64,000 nt of DNA from Ecdyonurus torrentis (GCA_949318235.1 OX439137.1:5254641-5318640); one strand, 5' to 3'. Shown: positions 41,001 to 51,027, numbered from the stretch's first letter. Numbers and translations are program-made. Notes: generated by a model not told the origin, from the letters alone.

Positions 41001-42015
41001 TTTTTTGAGACTAAACCCTGTAAGTTGCAACACTTAACTACAACTTTAGTATAAATACATTTGATGCCTCCATGTGAAAAGCGAGCATCAACACTTTCTA
41101 GATTTCCGACAAAACGACTATCTACACTTTCCAAGCAGTGCTGTAACTTGACTAGCGGCCATAAGCTTAACATTGCAGATGCTCGTCAGCGGAAAGTGTA
41201 GATAGTTTTTTTTTTTCCGGAAATCTGGAAAGTGTAGATGCTAGCTTTTGACGCGGAGGCATCAATATGTATTTATACTACGCTACTAATTAAGTTTTGT
41301 TGTTGTTAGGAATGGATAGGTTGCAAAACTTATACTTAGAATTTACGAGAACATACCGAGCATGAATCCAAAAGGCGCATCATGTAAAGTAGCTGGATGT
41401 AAAGGTTCAGGTCTGACGGTACAATGTTCTAGAATAATAACCCCTGCAGGTTCACTCCATTGTTCACGAGATTTGAAATAGAACAACATATTCCCACGTA
41501 ATCGACACCATCTCTCGGTACTAACTGAAAAATATAAATAAGTAAATTTAGTAACATTATATAACATTTTTATTAAGCTATAAAAAAAGAGAACCAAAGC
41601 CATGTGCAATATATTTCAAATACCCTATTCCACTTAATAGATGAAATAGGGAGTTTATGAACATATTATTTGTGTGCTATAGCATATATAATGTATACAG
41701 CAATAAAAAAAAAAAAAAAAAAATGTTCGCACTGTGTAATATTTTCCATGTGCAAGTAAATATTTGTGAATTAAATTTGATTGCATTCAAATTTGATACT
41801 TTCAATCAAATTTATTGCACACTGAACATATTAGGCTGTGTAAACAAGGCTTTAAAGAAAAAAAAACTGGTATCTGTAAACTTTGAACTAGTTGTCAAAA
41901 TTTGCCAGATAACAATGAAAATAAGAATTGCATGGAAAACTTTGCTGTTTTAAGCATTAACAATGAACTTTAAAAGCAATCAAATTTGTCAACTTGCCAT
42001 ATTATTTTTAGTTTG

Positions 42016-42090
<75 letters not shown>

Positions 42091-42832
42091 TATTGACTAG
42101 TAAAGGAACAACTGTTTTGAGACCGACTATAAGCGATTTCGCTCACATCCGCTTCTGTTTCTATGTACTGTGTATGCGTAGTAAAGTAGAAACGGAAGCG
42201 GATGTGACCAAAATTGCTTATAGTTGGCCTCAAAACAGTTGTTCCTTTATTAGTCAATACAATTATATTCTTGATTTTAAATGATCTATGCATGAAATAT
42301 TAATAATAATATTTCAAAATAATATTTAGCAAAACATTTTATTTTAATATTTTGCAAGAGCTTGATTTTGTAAATTTAAACTTTTTATATTTTTTCTTCA
42401 GAATTTAATAAAAATAATTTATGTTAAAATGTATTTTATATTGCTATACGAAGTGAAAAAATACAATTATGGCAATAAATTGAAAAGGCAAAGATTTTTA
42501 TATTTCCATACAATTCTACAAAAATTGTTTGCGCAGTGTATAAAATTTGGCATCAACTAATTTTCCTCATATAATGCTAAAAAAAATATAGCTGTGCAAT
42601 TAGAAAGATATACATAGTATAGCACCACCTATAAGTATAAGTACGTGACACCTAGATATAAAAATATAATAATTAAAGTAATCACTAAAAGTACAAAAAT
42701 ATTAAAGAAATAGTAATATTTCTATACTAAAAGCAATTTATATCCTTTTTTTATGAAAAGCAAAAAAAAACATTTTATAATGTGCTGCCTCAGGAAATAA
42801 TTTTAGTGATTCTTCAGTGATGTATTTTTATC

Positions 42833-42891
<59 letters not shown>

Positions 42892-43506
42892 AAAACGTGT
42901 GTTGTGCAATTGTCAATAACAAAACTAACGATTTTTGTTTGTAAAAGTGCGAGTACAGAAATTGTAAGAAATAAACACTGTTAAAAAACATAAGTCATTG
43001 TGTTAGTTGATATGCATGATGTTATTAATGCTTGTGAGTTTTCGTGATTTTTTTTTTAATTATTCTGCATTTTTACAATTACAATTTATTTTTTAAAATA
43101 ATAAAATAAATGAAAATATATTACATTCAAATGTGTATCTATTTAATAAAGGTATTTGTAAGAGCCATTGCTGGAAAAAAAAAAAAAAAAAAAAAAAAAA
43201 AACTTTATTACTATGTTAAATTTAATTTATTTGTTAGGAACTGCTAAAGATTCAACTAAAAACTCAGAGGAAGAAAACAATTAACTATTTTTATAACTTT
43301 AAGGGAAAATGCTGAACTTTGATCTCCCACACTTAATCTTGCAAGATTTTAACATTATCTTACATACATTAAAGGTTTAAAGGGTACATTAGGGCATGTA
43401 CCCTTTTTGGCCTCGTAATAAAAACCATTTATTATTATTATTTCACAATTACTCTTATTTTTATAGGTGTCAAGTGGGATAACTTTGAACCACTAGTTAC
43501 ATTGTC

Positions 43507-43538
<32 letters not shown>

Positions 43539-46244
43539 TAATGCTTATAGAAACATGAAACAAAAACTTAAGTTAAGCTTGACTTTTGCACTACCTTAAA
43601 GTTTTTATTTTACGTTTCTATGAGCTTTACTTAGGGAGTAAATAATGTTTAAAATTTTAGCCAGTATCACCCCAGCGGTCCAAAGTTACTACCACACTTG
43701 ACTGTAACCCCCCACTTAATTTTGCTCAGACAATAAAATTTAAGGGATGAAAAATTTTAATAAGAGTTTTGCAAGTATTCTATTTTTAAAATTGCAAGTT
43801 TTAAAATATAATTGAATTTTAGTGAAAAGATTTGATCAATGCTCGTTTAGATACTGTACTAAAAATAATTTGCTGAATACTGACATTTTTTCAATATTAT
43901 TAAATGAAATGCAGAATATTAAAAAAAAAAAAAAAAAAAATTAAATACTTTTAGTGTTACAATTAGTGCTGCAAACCTGCTGCAAATTAAAAATATTACA
44001 AACAATTTTTAAGTGTTAGTTTCATCCCAGAGATGGTGCAACCTAGAAAAAAAAATGAGATCAAGAGATGTTAGTAATATGATCAACAAAAACACACTAC
44101 ACTACACAACGTGCTTATATAATTACATGCTTATAAATATACGAAAACAATACCAGCACCTCTTATTACATTGTTAAACTATATCATGCTGTTAACAAAA
44201 ATAGCAACATTAATTAATAACATAATTGTTCAATCAAAAATTGGTACGGATACGAGATTTATTTTTTTTAAAAAAAAAAATTTTATCGCACAAAATACTC
44301 AATAGAAAATTTATTTCTAGTAAATAAGGACTTAATTTTGAAGTGTTCTCTAACGGAAAGAGAATAAAAAGCTCAACAAGAACTTCTTTCTAAATATTAT
44401 CGCACTTAAAATTTAACTATTTTAGGAAGCAAAAATTACCTACACGATTTTTTTATTTTTATTATTATTTTTTTTACTTTTGCAACTTTTATAACTCCAA
44501 TGTTTATTTTGTAAATAAAGTGATTTTCTCATAATATAAACATTCTTATTGCAGTATTTACTGTATTTGCAATGATTAAAAAAAAAATAATAATAATTAC
44601 GGAAATCGTCTAGTACAACCAAAAGTTAAAAAACTTCTTTTTTTTAACTCGCAAAAATTATTGGCGACAATTTGTAGGAAAGAAACTCATGTACAGCTAC
44701 ATTTCTAGTAAGTATATTGCATTGTGTATATTTACCAACTATAATAATTAAAATCAAATACTTAAAATAAAGCAAATATAATGACATAAAAGAAAAATAC
44801 TAAAAATAAGTAAATAAGCGCATGAAATGAGACAAAGTCTGAATATTCGAGACACTATTGATATATTTTTACCCCTCGTGTCATTTTTAACTGTTAAATA
44901 TATTACAAGGAATAATTCAAATATATACTCAATTTTCTCGTATCTGTATGCCATAAAGTGAAAGAACATTAATTAAAGCACTTATAATATAGAGATTATT
45001 ATATTTGCGTAGAGTGCAATACACAAGACGAGCGAGCGTGCTGAAAACCGTCACCATCGGGCACCTTCACAACAACAAAAACTGCATTTTTTTTTTTTTT
45101 TTTTTTTTTCAGATAAAAAAAAATACCTTTCTTCACTGCCCCCACACAGCTCAAGTTCGATGTACCAGAGGAACCACCAACGACCTGCTTGTTTTTCAGT
45201 TTTTTGCTGTTCCCTGCGTATGTTTATTAACAATTATAACATCACAATAACATACAAATACATTCAATTTATTACGATTATTAATATAAACAACAAAATC
45301 AATCCACATGTCACCTAATTTAATAATGATGATGGGGATTATTATAAAATATTATGTGACGTCATATGATGAAGGATATATTATCATAAATAGCCGTACA
45401 CCAAAGTTATTTATTGATGAGTTATTTATTTAGATCATACACAAATAGAGGGGAAAAATAAACAAAAAATTATTTCTTTTCATATAAATATGATCGCAGT
45501 TTTTATATCTCTTTTAAATTAATATTTAAGAGAACCTCACACAAATTTTATAATCATTATGATTCCCCCCTTCTGCTCCCGTTTTATTTGCTCCGTGATG
45601 GATTTTTTAAGCTTTAACATATACAAACAAATCTTTGTTTTTACGACAACACAAGATGTATAAATATAAAAAGATCGATATATCTTGCGACAGTACAATC
45701 CCCACAAATAAAAAATGTTACCTACATTTGTAAGGGCTTTTGAAAATGACCTAATATTTATTTGATATTTATATTTGTTTACAATAATTATGTGCGTCCA
45801 CTTGGATATAATTAAGTTTTTTTTTCTAACTATTATTTACTTATACTATCAGGGTCGGACTGACAATCAAGGGGCCTCGTCCGCAAAAGGGGTGTAACAC
45901 CCTCTTCAGGGGCCACAAAGGGGGTGTAACACCCTAGTTACGCCCCTTTTTGGGCCTTAGGGGCCTCCAAACAGGGGGGGCCACGTCCGCAATTGCGGAC
46001 TTGCTCTTATGGCCAGTCCGAGCCTGTATACTATTATACAACGCCAAAGCTATTTTATATTTACAATACGTGTATTATATGTGGCTATCGGGTTATACAA
46101 CCTTTTAAACATAAGATATAAAAAGTATACAAAATGTTCTACAATAATTAAAAAAAAAAATTGTAGTCATTTTCATTTTTAGCATATAATAATTCTACTG
46201 CAGGCGTATTGAAACACTTGTTTTTAAATCGAAATAGAGTTTAG

Positions 46245-46282
<38 letters not shown>

Positions 46283-48328
46283 TGGTAAATAATATGGAGC
46301 ATTTTGAATAGCTTGATGCAAACAGAGTAGGTGCGACTCATTGTTAAGCAACGTTATCTTTTATTTGCCCTGACAAAGTAAATTGACAATATAAGTTAAT
46401 ACGTAATTACTACTGCTGGAAAAGGAAATTATTTAATAGTAGAAAATATGATTGAAAATACGCTGAACAGTTTACTTTTTAGGGGGTATATAGACTCGGC
46501 TATGCAACGAGTGTGTGTGTATAAGAGGGGAGGGGGATTAAAATTTGAAAATTTTCTTAGGTGCATATAAAATTAGCAAACAGTTAACTGGCTTAAATAA
46601 ATACAATCAACAAACTTCATTACAATTTAAGTTTTTAAAATCGAAAAATTAGCACATGATAATTAATGGTAGGTTTTTCTTTTTTAGTCTTATATCAAAT
46701 CAGCCACTATGTATTTAAAAAAAATAGGATAAAAAAATTAAACAGCGAGTAAAAAGTTACTAAACAATAACATGCATGTTGACTTATTATTATTTTTTAA
46801 ATTATGTATCATGGATTGAATAACACTGCAAACTTTATTATTAGGAATATTAGGTATATAGGTATTAGGTATGGTTGAATTTAATGACAAAAATTAATAA
46901 AAAAAAAAACGTAATTTTACATCATGTATAATATATAGCATATTTTTTGAGCCAAATTTGAGCAATTTTTACGACGACGTGTATTTTACGTAAGAGTATT
47001 TTTATTATTATTATTTTATGGAAAGTTAAGTCAAAATCACTAGATGAAAGCGTATTTACTCGTTTTATAAATAATCTTAAAATTATAGCGGCACTCTGAG
47101 ATGTTATATAAATTAATTAAAAATACTTCTAGCGGTCAGAAAATACTAAAAATTGTTATTCTAGCTCCAAATTTTAAGCTGTCTCCAAATACTATACAGT
47201 ATCATAGCAAAATTTGCAGCCGTCTTTATATTTTTGGCATTTGGATCAATATAAGAAATTTAATAGGAAAAGTTTCGTAAAATTAAATTTATGGCTATCA
47301 TAATTTTCTTTCAATATGTTTGGATAATGAAATGTTTTTATTTTAAGGGAGTAGGGTACTGACTTTATATATCAAAAGCTAGAAGTGTTTGGGGTTTTAA
47401 TTTGGTATCATTGTGTAGCTAAGGGTAACACCTAGCCGTGATAAAAATTTCATCATATTTGACTATCCCGAAAAAAAGAAGAAAAAAAATTCAAATTAAC
47501 ATTGGGCTTTATGGGCTTAAATTTTCAAAAAATCATATAAAATTATTTTCCACGGTGACCCCTCAAAATTTTTGAATTTGTCTTAAGCTGAAGTATCATT
47601 GTGCTAAATTTCAGATTTTTTTGATGAGAAAAGTTTGAGTCTAATGGCCGACGTCGGTCCTCTACTCCCTTAAATTATTGATAAGTGATAACAAATCATT
47701 TATAATATTGTTTTGTTTTGTTTTGTTTTCTGTTACACAAGTGTATGATCTTTAAGTGCAGTTTACAGTTTACTTTCAGAAATTATTAATTTGTCCACTA
47801 CGTATAATGATATGCACATTAAATGAATTTTCTTTTATCTTAACACTTGAAATGTTTTCCTTGGAAAACAAAATTCTGATGTATATATAGGATATTACTT
47901 TAACATGCTTATAGCTTATCACTGATATATCAATATTACTGATAACTATTTTCTATGTTCTGCAAATGACAACAACAAGAAAACTATTAAGAACAAGAAC
48001 CCTTTCTGTGCCCCCTTCACAAACACACTTAATTTAAAATATGTAAAATATCTCTTTTATTTTTCTCTGCAACACATATGTATAATTCTCTGTTTTATGA
48101 ATAACGCAAAGAATATATAAATAAGCCTCTTAAACTCTACTATTTATATTTGTCAACCTGTATATGTTTACATTCATCATTTCTGTATCTGAAAATAATT
48201 ATTTTCTATATTACTATGTATAGCCAGAAATGAAGTTTGTCCTATGCTGAGCAATGCTATTCAATACTCCAATATGGCGTAGAAGTGCAATAAATATGAC
48301 GTCATCCGCATACACACTATAGTAACTT

Positions 48329-48360
<32 letters not shown>

Positions 48361-51027
48361 CATATTTAACTGGTCATAATTATTTGTATATTACACAAAT
48401 AAAGTTTATATCAGTAATATTGTTATACAGTGTTAACATGCTAATAATAATAATAAAAAAAAAACTATACATGCTAAACATACATATTAAAACATACATT
48501 CTATGAAACACAAACAATTTATAATGATGCTACACACACACATAGTTAAAGTAATTACCATGTAAATACCTGCAGCAGACAAAGACAGTTTATAAATCAC
48601 AGTTTAAAAGATGAGGTGAAAAATTGCAACACACAATTAAGTTCATTGCATAATTATAGTAATTTTATGTAAATTTAGTTGGGTAGTTACACTTAAATGT
48701 TACATTTAAGGAGATTCTAAAGTAAATTAAGGGTAGGGGTTCAAAGTTGGGTGCAGTTGAATGATAGTTTGACAGCTATGAACATACTCATAACTTTTGC
48801 AGACCTTTTCACTAACTTATTGTCACACTATATAATTTATAATGTTTTTGATGATATATATACAAAAAAAAAAAAAAAAGTAGAGGAAACCATACCATAG
48901 TGGAGAGAGTCCAATAGTGTGATAAAAATCTTGTTAGCACAGAGATAAAAAACTATCACATATTAGATAGCTTTAGGCACTAAACTCCAAGAAAAAGCAG
49001 ATTATGTGTACCTTCTTCAGTCCTTACAAAAGTTACAGACTTAGAGAGAAACTTTTTAATATAGAAAATATCCATAGTTTCCCTGTGAGTCTCCAAGGAC
49101 TGAATAAGACACATATTAACTAATAAAAGGAACAACTCTTTTGAAGTCGACTAAAAGTGGTTTCAGTCACATCCGTTTCTACTTACTAGGCATGTGCAGA
49201 ACGTTGAAACGGAAGCGGATGTGAGAAAAATCGCTTATAGTCAGCCTCAAACAGTTGTTTCTTTATTAGTCAATATTCCACTTTCTCTTGGAATTAAGTG
49301 TCGAAAGTTATTTCTGCGGTAATAACATTTTCTTAAACTTTGGGACTCTCTTTATTATGATAAGGCTCTTGCTGGTTTCCTCAGTTTTAAATCATCAACC
49401 TATCCACAATGGATTATTTTTCTTAATTTTGCATGTATAATATTGATATTTGAAAATTTTAGCGAATTTAATGTCAGTAACAACATTGTAATGAGTGACA
49501 AAAGGTCAATGAAAAGGTATACAAATATTATGGGTAAAGAGCTGACAACCAAGCACATCTTACACTCAGATTTGACCAGTGATAACTCCTTTAATGCAAA
49601 AGATATGCTCTGGATAAGTGTACATGCTGGTACCTATAAAAAGGTAAAAACTCAAAAATATATAAGATTTTTGCATGAAAATTCAATACCAGAATAGGGC
49701 ACCATTATGGCTGCTGTAAATAAGCAGACCAAGCATATATGATTGGCTAAAACAACAAAGGAAAGTTCTTATGATAGAGCCTTATAGGCATTGACAATAA
49801 AGATTTTCACAAGTGCTGAAATTTGCTGTTGAGAACAAGATAAAATTAAATCAATGAATGAAAAATAGTTTGTTTTTAAATTAAAATTTAACATTTTGAG
49901 AGCAAATTTAAGGCACTGTCACTGTAGCTTTCGGATCCAACTGCTTCTTAAAACACCTACTAACATTACCTTCCTCATTATGCAAATAAGTTACTTTGAA
50001 AAGTCAAACATAACTATGGCATAAAACATTTTGATTTGGGTCTACAACTTATTTATGAATCAAAGTAATTTGAAAAGTTTACCGTTCAATAATGCAGGTA
50101 AACAGTCTGAAAATGTAACAATTTGTATTGCATGGTATGACATTCATTATTATTATTACCTTTCTAAACAAGAGAAATAACTTATATCGTAATGGCATAG
50201 AACAGATTTAATTTTGCACTATATACCTATTTATTCAGTATTTACATAGAATTAAAAATTTCATGTCAGAAATAAATTAATAAAAATTAGTATGGAACAG
50301 ACTCAATTAATGACAGTGTACAGTATTATTATTATTTCTTTTTTCATGGACAAATTTGGCCTATTTAAATTAAATATAGCAGCTAATTTTTTTATGTAAA
50401 TTGTTATGGAAAAATTAGAGTAAAAGTGAATTCAACTTTATAGCTTTTATATTATATAGGTTATAATATCTAGAGGTTACTTATAGTTATAGGTAAATGT
50501 AACAAAATAAATTTGAATGAATCGGGCAGATGTATGTTGTACACGCATTGTGTTTAATAAATAAAATAAAAAATGGCAAATTCAGAAATATTGACTTGAC
50601 TGCAATTTTGATTTTTGATGTCACCATCGAGTCTCTTTCTCTCTTTTCCTCAACCCTCAAGAGAGTACCGCATCTCCCTATTTACATAAACTTTTGGTAG
50701 AAAATATAAATATAAAAAAAGGCAACTGTCTAGAATAATTTTTGTGAAAATTTAAATATTTCACAATATTCATGTAAGAAATTTTTAGATGGACAAACAG
50801 AAATGCACCACCCTAAACAATTTGTTACAGTATTTTGAAAATTAATTGAGTCTGGACCATGATATTTAAAAATTAATAAATTTAAACTTATAGTTTTTAA
50901 GAAACTTACTTTCAGTGCGTCTGAAGAAACCTTCTTGTCTCTCTTTGACAAGTAAGACCCCTTCCTTGTCAAATTTCTGTGAGGGTTGAAGGGCAACACT
51001 TAGTAGTTCTTGCTTGTTGAACCTCAT
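19937..51027 (-). CDS. INPP4: INPP4-type inositol polyphosphate 4-phosphatase (complete)
   Basis: Twenty-three coding exons, 5' to 3': 51027-50910, 41524-41357, 40612-40506, 40388-40292, 39777-39623, 39535-39348, 37515-37371, 34086-33884, 32893-32733, 32150-31967, 31857-31764, 31572-31459, 30890-30665, 30235-30003, 29295-29181, 27991-27772, 26641-26413, 25193-25014, 24697-24538, 24334-24128, 21328-21187, 20906-20778, 20069-19937. Lengths sum to 3708 nt (1235 residues plus stop) and every junction keeps phase. Domains: PH about residues 21-130 ([15 protein letters not shown]...[12 protein letters not shown]), C2 about 164-280, the conserved INPP4 middle block ([15 protein letters not shown]), an acidic linker about 640-770, and the catalytic region with CKSAKDRT (Cys about 1153, Arg about 1159). 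The family removes the 4-phosphate of PI(3,4)P2 on endosomes and plasma membrane, damping PI3K/Akt signalling. It is longer than vertebrate INPP4A/B (about 920-980). The gene is orthologous to both paralogues as far as I can tell, so a suffix is not assigned. Confidence 0.95.
20297..20600 (+). mobile_element. repeat family J, copy 4
   Basis: AGGGTGGTTTCATTCATGTT ... GTCCTATGCTGAGCAATG ... GACGTCATGCGTACACACCC; single arm in the last INPP4 intron. Confidence 0.65.
20778..20906 (-). CDS. INPP4: INPP4 catalytic exon (CX5R)
   Basis: Encodes [28 protein letters not shown] is the dual-specificity type Cys-X5-Arg phosphate-binding loop that is invariant in inositol-polyphosphate 4-phosphatases. Both catalytic Cys and Arg are intact, so the enzyme is predicted active. 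Acceptor TTTGTTTCAG, donor GTATGT. Confidence 0.95.
20947..21118. mobile_element. MITE family D, copy 1
   Basis: About 75-bp inverted arms: ATTGACTAATAAAGAAACAA, CTGTTTTCAGGCTGACTTTA, CGATTTTGG...; central CATGCATACACAGTACGTT. In the intron between INPP4 exons 21 and 22. Confidence 0.8.
21743..23602. mobile_element. 1.86-kb TTAA-bounded non-autonomous element
   Basis: Perfect 22-bp inverted ends TTAAGAGGCCGTTTTACTCT(CT) at 21743-21764 and the complement at 23581-23602. No ORF of note inside; one internal hairpin (GTGCCCATCATAGAACTTTT near 21887 with its complement near 21965). It shares its right TTAA with the next element at 23599. In the INPP4 intron between exons 20 and 21. Confidence 0.65.
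23599..24107. mobile_element. TTAA element, family F-like, with nested palindrome
   Basis: TTAAGGGAGTAGGTGACCGA ... TCGGTCACCCTCTCTGTTAA; the interior differs from other F copies and contains a family G palindrome (23829-23940). Its right end lies 20 bp from INPP4 exon 20. Confidence 0.6.
23829..23940. mobile_element. palindromic family G, copy 1
   Basis: AATGCTGTTAGTAAACCCTG ... CAGGGTTTACAAACAGCATT, about 45-bp arms with TTTTTGGTGCAAGAGAAC; nested in the element at 23599-24107. Confidence 0.75.
24128..25193 (-). CDS. INPP4: INPP4 exons 18-20
   Basis: Exons 25193-25014, 24697-24538 and 24334-24128 encode the pre-catalytic helical part: [79 protein letters not shown] and [28 protein letters not shown]...LAE aligns with LFNVGINEQQTLAE of vertebrate INPP4. 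Confidence 0.93.
25225..25440. repeat. repeat family P, copy 1
   Basis: GGAGGTTATCGGTTTAAAAA ... TTCTCAAAAATCGC ... CCATAAGCGTAATGCTAAAT TAGGGG. Related stretches at 28045-28320, 34268-34420 (inverted) and 39913-40070. Confidence 0.45.
25481..25721. mobile_element. foldback element
   Basis: GGATTTTCAGTTGCAAATGT CTGCTTGCGCCTGCAA inverted with TTGCAGGCGCAAGCAGACAT ... GAAAATCC. In the INPP4 intron between exons 17 and 18. Confidence 0.65.
25907..26097. mobile_element. solo end of the ribozyme-palindrome family
   Basis: TTTTGGCCTGGGTTAGAATA...CTATCTCCCATTCCCCAA...CTATCTATGTGTTT resembles the outer third of the right arm of the 56432-57420 element (CGGCCTGGGTTTGAATAT...TATCTCCCAATCCCC...TATGTGTTTCTATC). 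The ribozyme part is absent. It lies in the INPP4 intron between exons 18 and 17. Confidence 0.5.
26266..26384. mobile_element. 119-bp MITE beside an INPP4 splice donor
   Basis: TACAGTCAACCGGGG / CCCCGGTTGACTGTA perfect 15-bp inverted ends; inner GAAATTGAAA/TTTCAATTT. Its edge is 28 bp from the donor side of exon 26641-26413. Confidence 0.7.
26682..26759. repeat. poly-A followed by (AAAC)n
   Basis: About 46 A then seven AAAC units, 40 bp upstream (gene sense) of INPP4 exon 17. Confidence 0.95.
27293..27711. mobile_element. MITE family C, copy 2
   Basis: Ends AATATTAAAGAAAAGGATAG and complement; ACCAGCAAGGGCCTTACCAC; arms of about 190 bp meeting at a GTACAAGACAAGACA-rich centre. Nearly identical arms imply a young copy. 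In the INPP4 intron between exons 17 and 16. Confidence 0.8.
28045..28320. repeat. repeat family P, copy 2
   Basis: CAATGGAGGGTATCGCTATC ... TGGCTTAATACACGTAAAAT ... GAAACCTTAGCATTTCTCGC ... TCAATGGGAG; same layout as 25225-25440. Confidence 0.45.
28401..28553. mobile_element. MITE family B, truncated copy
   Basis: Retains GAGGTCCGTAGCTCGGTAAA...TTACTGAGCTA arms and the right end CTCGTTGGTTTCTCCTATTC...CTTTGATT. The right end abuts a TTAA element starting at 28552. In INPP4 intron 15. Confidence 0.65.
28552..29093. mobile_element. TTAA element family F, copy 2 (inverted, enlarged)
   Basis: TTAAGGGAGTAGGGGACCGA ... CTTACTCCCTTAA; inverted relative to copy 1, with about 200 bp of extra sequence near 28650-28840. 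In INPP4 intron 15. Confidence 0.7.
29181..30235 (-). CDS. INPP4: INPP4 exons 14-15: acidic linker
   Basis: Exons 30235-30003 and 29295-29181. The residues are low-complexity and acidic ([47 protein letters not shown]). This segment is poorly conserved in the family and probably a flexible, possibly phosphorylated spacer between the middle region and the catalytic half (inference). A palindromic family G element (29795-29906) and another foldback (29551-29710) separate the exons. Confidence 0.85.
29551..29710. mobile_element. foldback element
   Basis: AAACATGTGAAGCTAAAATT TGA inverted with TCAAATTTTAGCTTCATATG; inner arms CAAATGAGA / TCTCATTTG. Confidence 0.55.
29795..29906. mobile_element. 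palindromic family G, copy 2
   Basis: TAATGCTGTTCGTAAACCCT ... AGAGTTTACGAACAGCATTA. In the INPP4 intron between exons 14 and 15. Confidence 0.78.
31113..31269. mobile_element. MITE family D, copy 2
   Basis: ATTGATTAATAAAGGAACTA ... CTCTATAAGTCAAT; arms are more diverged than in other copies. In the INPP4 intron between exons 12 and 13. Confidence 0.7.
31967..34086 (-). CDS. INPP4: INPP4 exons 8-10: conserved middle region
   Basis: Exons 34086-33884, 32893-32733 and 32150-31967. They contain [18 protein letters not shown] and [20 protein letters not shown] and [12 protein letters not shown], which line up with the diagnostic INPP4A/B block (KLEFVPTNLHIQRM...YDIVTIGAPAAH in vertebrates). No catalytic residues are here. 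An unrelated plus-strand ORF (32965-33366) lies in the intron just upstream of exon 9. Confidence 0.92.
32965..33366 (+). CDS. 133-codon orphan ORF inside an INPP4 intron
   Basis: An open frame of unusual length and higher GC than its surroundings, antisense to INPP4. The product ends with a cysteine/histidine cluster ([20 protein letters not shown] then HC), loosely like the CxC...CxH pattern of SWIM zinc fingers of MULE-type transposases. No TATA, splice sites or repeat ends were recognised. It may be a decayed transposase fragment; function unknown. Confidence 0.2.
   Translation: MSKFTSSRLVYELAGEELFVTELQVKFKLLKTDNYIKFVKDRLSKTEDISLAFYNTPAFNINNINGWKGPNCTDRHVFTRYAVHGFHHVICQIKEYHECNDKCVCVLCSGLCTRYHLLHCPSRTLSLSQYAKM
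33561..33608. repeat. (GA)n then poly-G tract
   Basis: GA repeats running into 14 or more G; INPP4 intron 8. Confidence 0.9.
34268..34420. repeat. repeat family P, inverted copy
   Basis: ATTTAACATTACGCTTATGG GGAGAAA ... TTTTGAGAAAACTACTGTAC; reverse orientation to 25225-25440. INPP4 intron 7. Confidence 0.4.
35475..35654 (-). mobile_element. repeat family N, copy 1
   Basis: CAGGCTCGGACTGGCC ... GCCAGTCCGACCCTG inverted ends; interior GGGGCGTAACCAGGGTGTTA and a poly-C run at 35520. GC-rich island in INPP4 intron 7. Confidence 0.65.
36059..36163. repeat. (AT)n microsatellite
   Basis: About 105 bp of AT with a GTGTGTGT interruption at 36126. Open frames of alternating Tyr-Ile across it are artefacts. 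Confidence 0.95.
37987..38065. repeat. (GA)n then poly-A tract
   Basis: About 58 bp GA followed by A-rich sequence, in INPP4 intron 6. Confidence 0.95.
39348..40388 (-). CDS. INPP4: INPP4 exons 4-6: C2 domain
   Basis: Exons 40388-40292, 39777-39623 and 39535-39348. [51 protein letters not shown] and [13 protein letters not shown] follow the strand order of the INPP4 C2 domain (lipid and membrane binding, roughly residues 164-280). Phases agree with neighbours. Confidence 0.9.
40506..41524 (-). CDS. INPP4: INPP4 exons 2-3: rest of PH domain
   Basis: Exon 2 (41524-41357) gives [19 protein letters not shown] and [13 protein letters not shown]. Exon 3 (40612-40506) gives [20 protein letters not shown], the C-terminal amphipathic helix with the near-invariant PH-domain Trp. 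The pattern W..LRGN.LFYFK....PAGVI.LE is typical of PH domains. A family D MITE (40754-40919) and a foldback (41024-41330) sit in the intron between them. Confidence 0.88.
40754..40919. mobile_element. MITE family D, copy 3
   Basis: ATTGACTAATGAAAGAACAG ... GTTTCTTTATCAGTCAAT with arms containing GACCGACTATAAGCAATTTT and central TGCGCATGCG. In INPP4 intron 2. Confidence 0.8.
41024..41330. mobile_element. foldback element
   Basis: AGTATAAATACATTTGATGC CTCC ... GAGCATC pairs with GATGCTAGC ... GGAGGCATCAATATGTATTT ATACT; inner GGAAAGTGTAGA repeats. In INPP4 intron 2 just upstream of exon 3. Confidence 0.6.
42017..42088. repeat. (AT)n microsatellite
   Basis: Pure AT tract touching the left end of a family D MITE. 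Confidence 0.95.
42092..42258. mobile_element. MITE family D, copy 4
   Basis: ATTGACTAGTAAAGGAACAA ... TTCCTTTATTAGTCAAT, arms almost perfect. Its left end touches an (AT)n microsatellite. In INPP4 intron 1. Confidence 0.8.
42834..42890. repeat. 57-bp poly-T run
   Basis: The longest homopolymer in the window; INPP4 intron 1. Confidence 0.95.
45850..46025 (+). mobile_element. repeat family N, copy 2 (inverted)
   Basis: CAGGGTCGGACTGACAATCA ... GGCCAGTCCGAGCCTG; interior is the reverse complement of copy 1 (GTTACGCCCCTTTTTGGGCC). In INPP4 intron 1. Confidence 0.65.
47343..47673. mobile_element. TTAA element family F, copy 3
   Basis: TTAAGGGAGTAGGGTACTGA ... CGGTCCTCTACTCCCTTAA, 331 bp, same orientation and interior as copy 1. 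In INPP4 intron 1. Confidence 0.78.
48226..48317 (+). mobile_element. repeat family J fragment
   Basis: GAAGTTTGTCCTATGCTGAG ... GACGTCATCCGCATACACAC only. In INPP4 intron 1, followed by a poly-T run. Confidence 0.5.
48880..49384. mobile_element. MITE family A/C-like element with nested family D copy
   Basis: Outer ends GAGGAAACCATACCATAGTG... and ...TAAGGCTCTTGCTGGTTTCC. A complete family D element (49115-49274) sits inside, so this element is older than that insertion. In INPP4 intron 1. Confidence 0.6.
49115..49274. mobile_element. MITE family D, copy 5 (nested)
   Basis: ATTAACTAATAAAAGGAACA ... TTTCTTTATTAGTCAAT, inserted into the family A/C-like element at 48880-49384. Confidence 0.75.

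Larger units (their letters stand above)
42259..50909. other. INPP4 intron 1
   Basis: A 9.4-kb first coding intron. It holds the listed family D, F, J and N elements and homopolymers (poly-A 43170-43202, 43508-43535, 46250-46280; poly-T 48331-48360). Stretches 43540-45800 and 49700-50900 show no gene or repeat I recognise. Confidence 0.6.

Noticed and set aside
49443..49697. 84-codon plus-strand frame ([20 protein letters not shown]...)
   Set aside because: No recognisable domain, no splice context and ordinary base composition; left unannotated.
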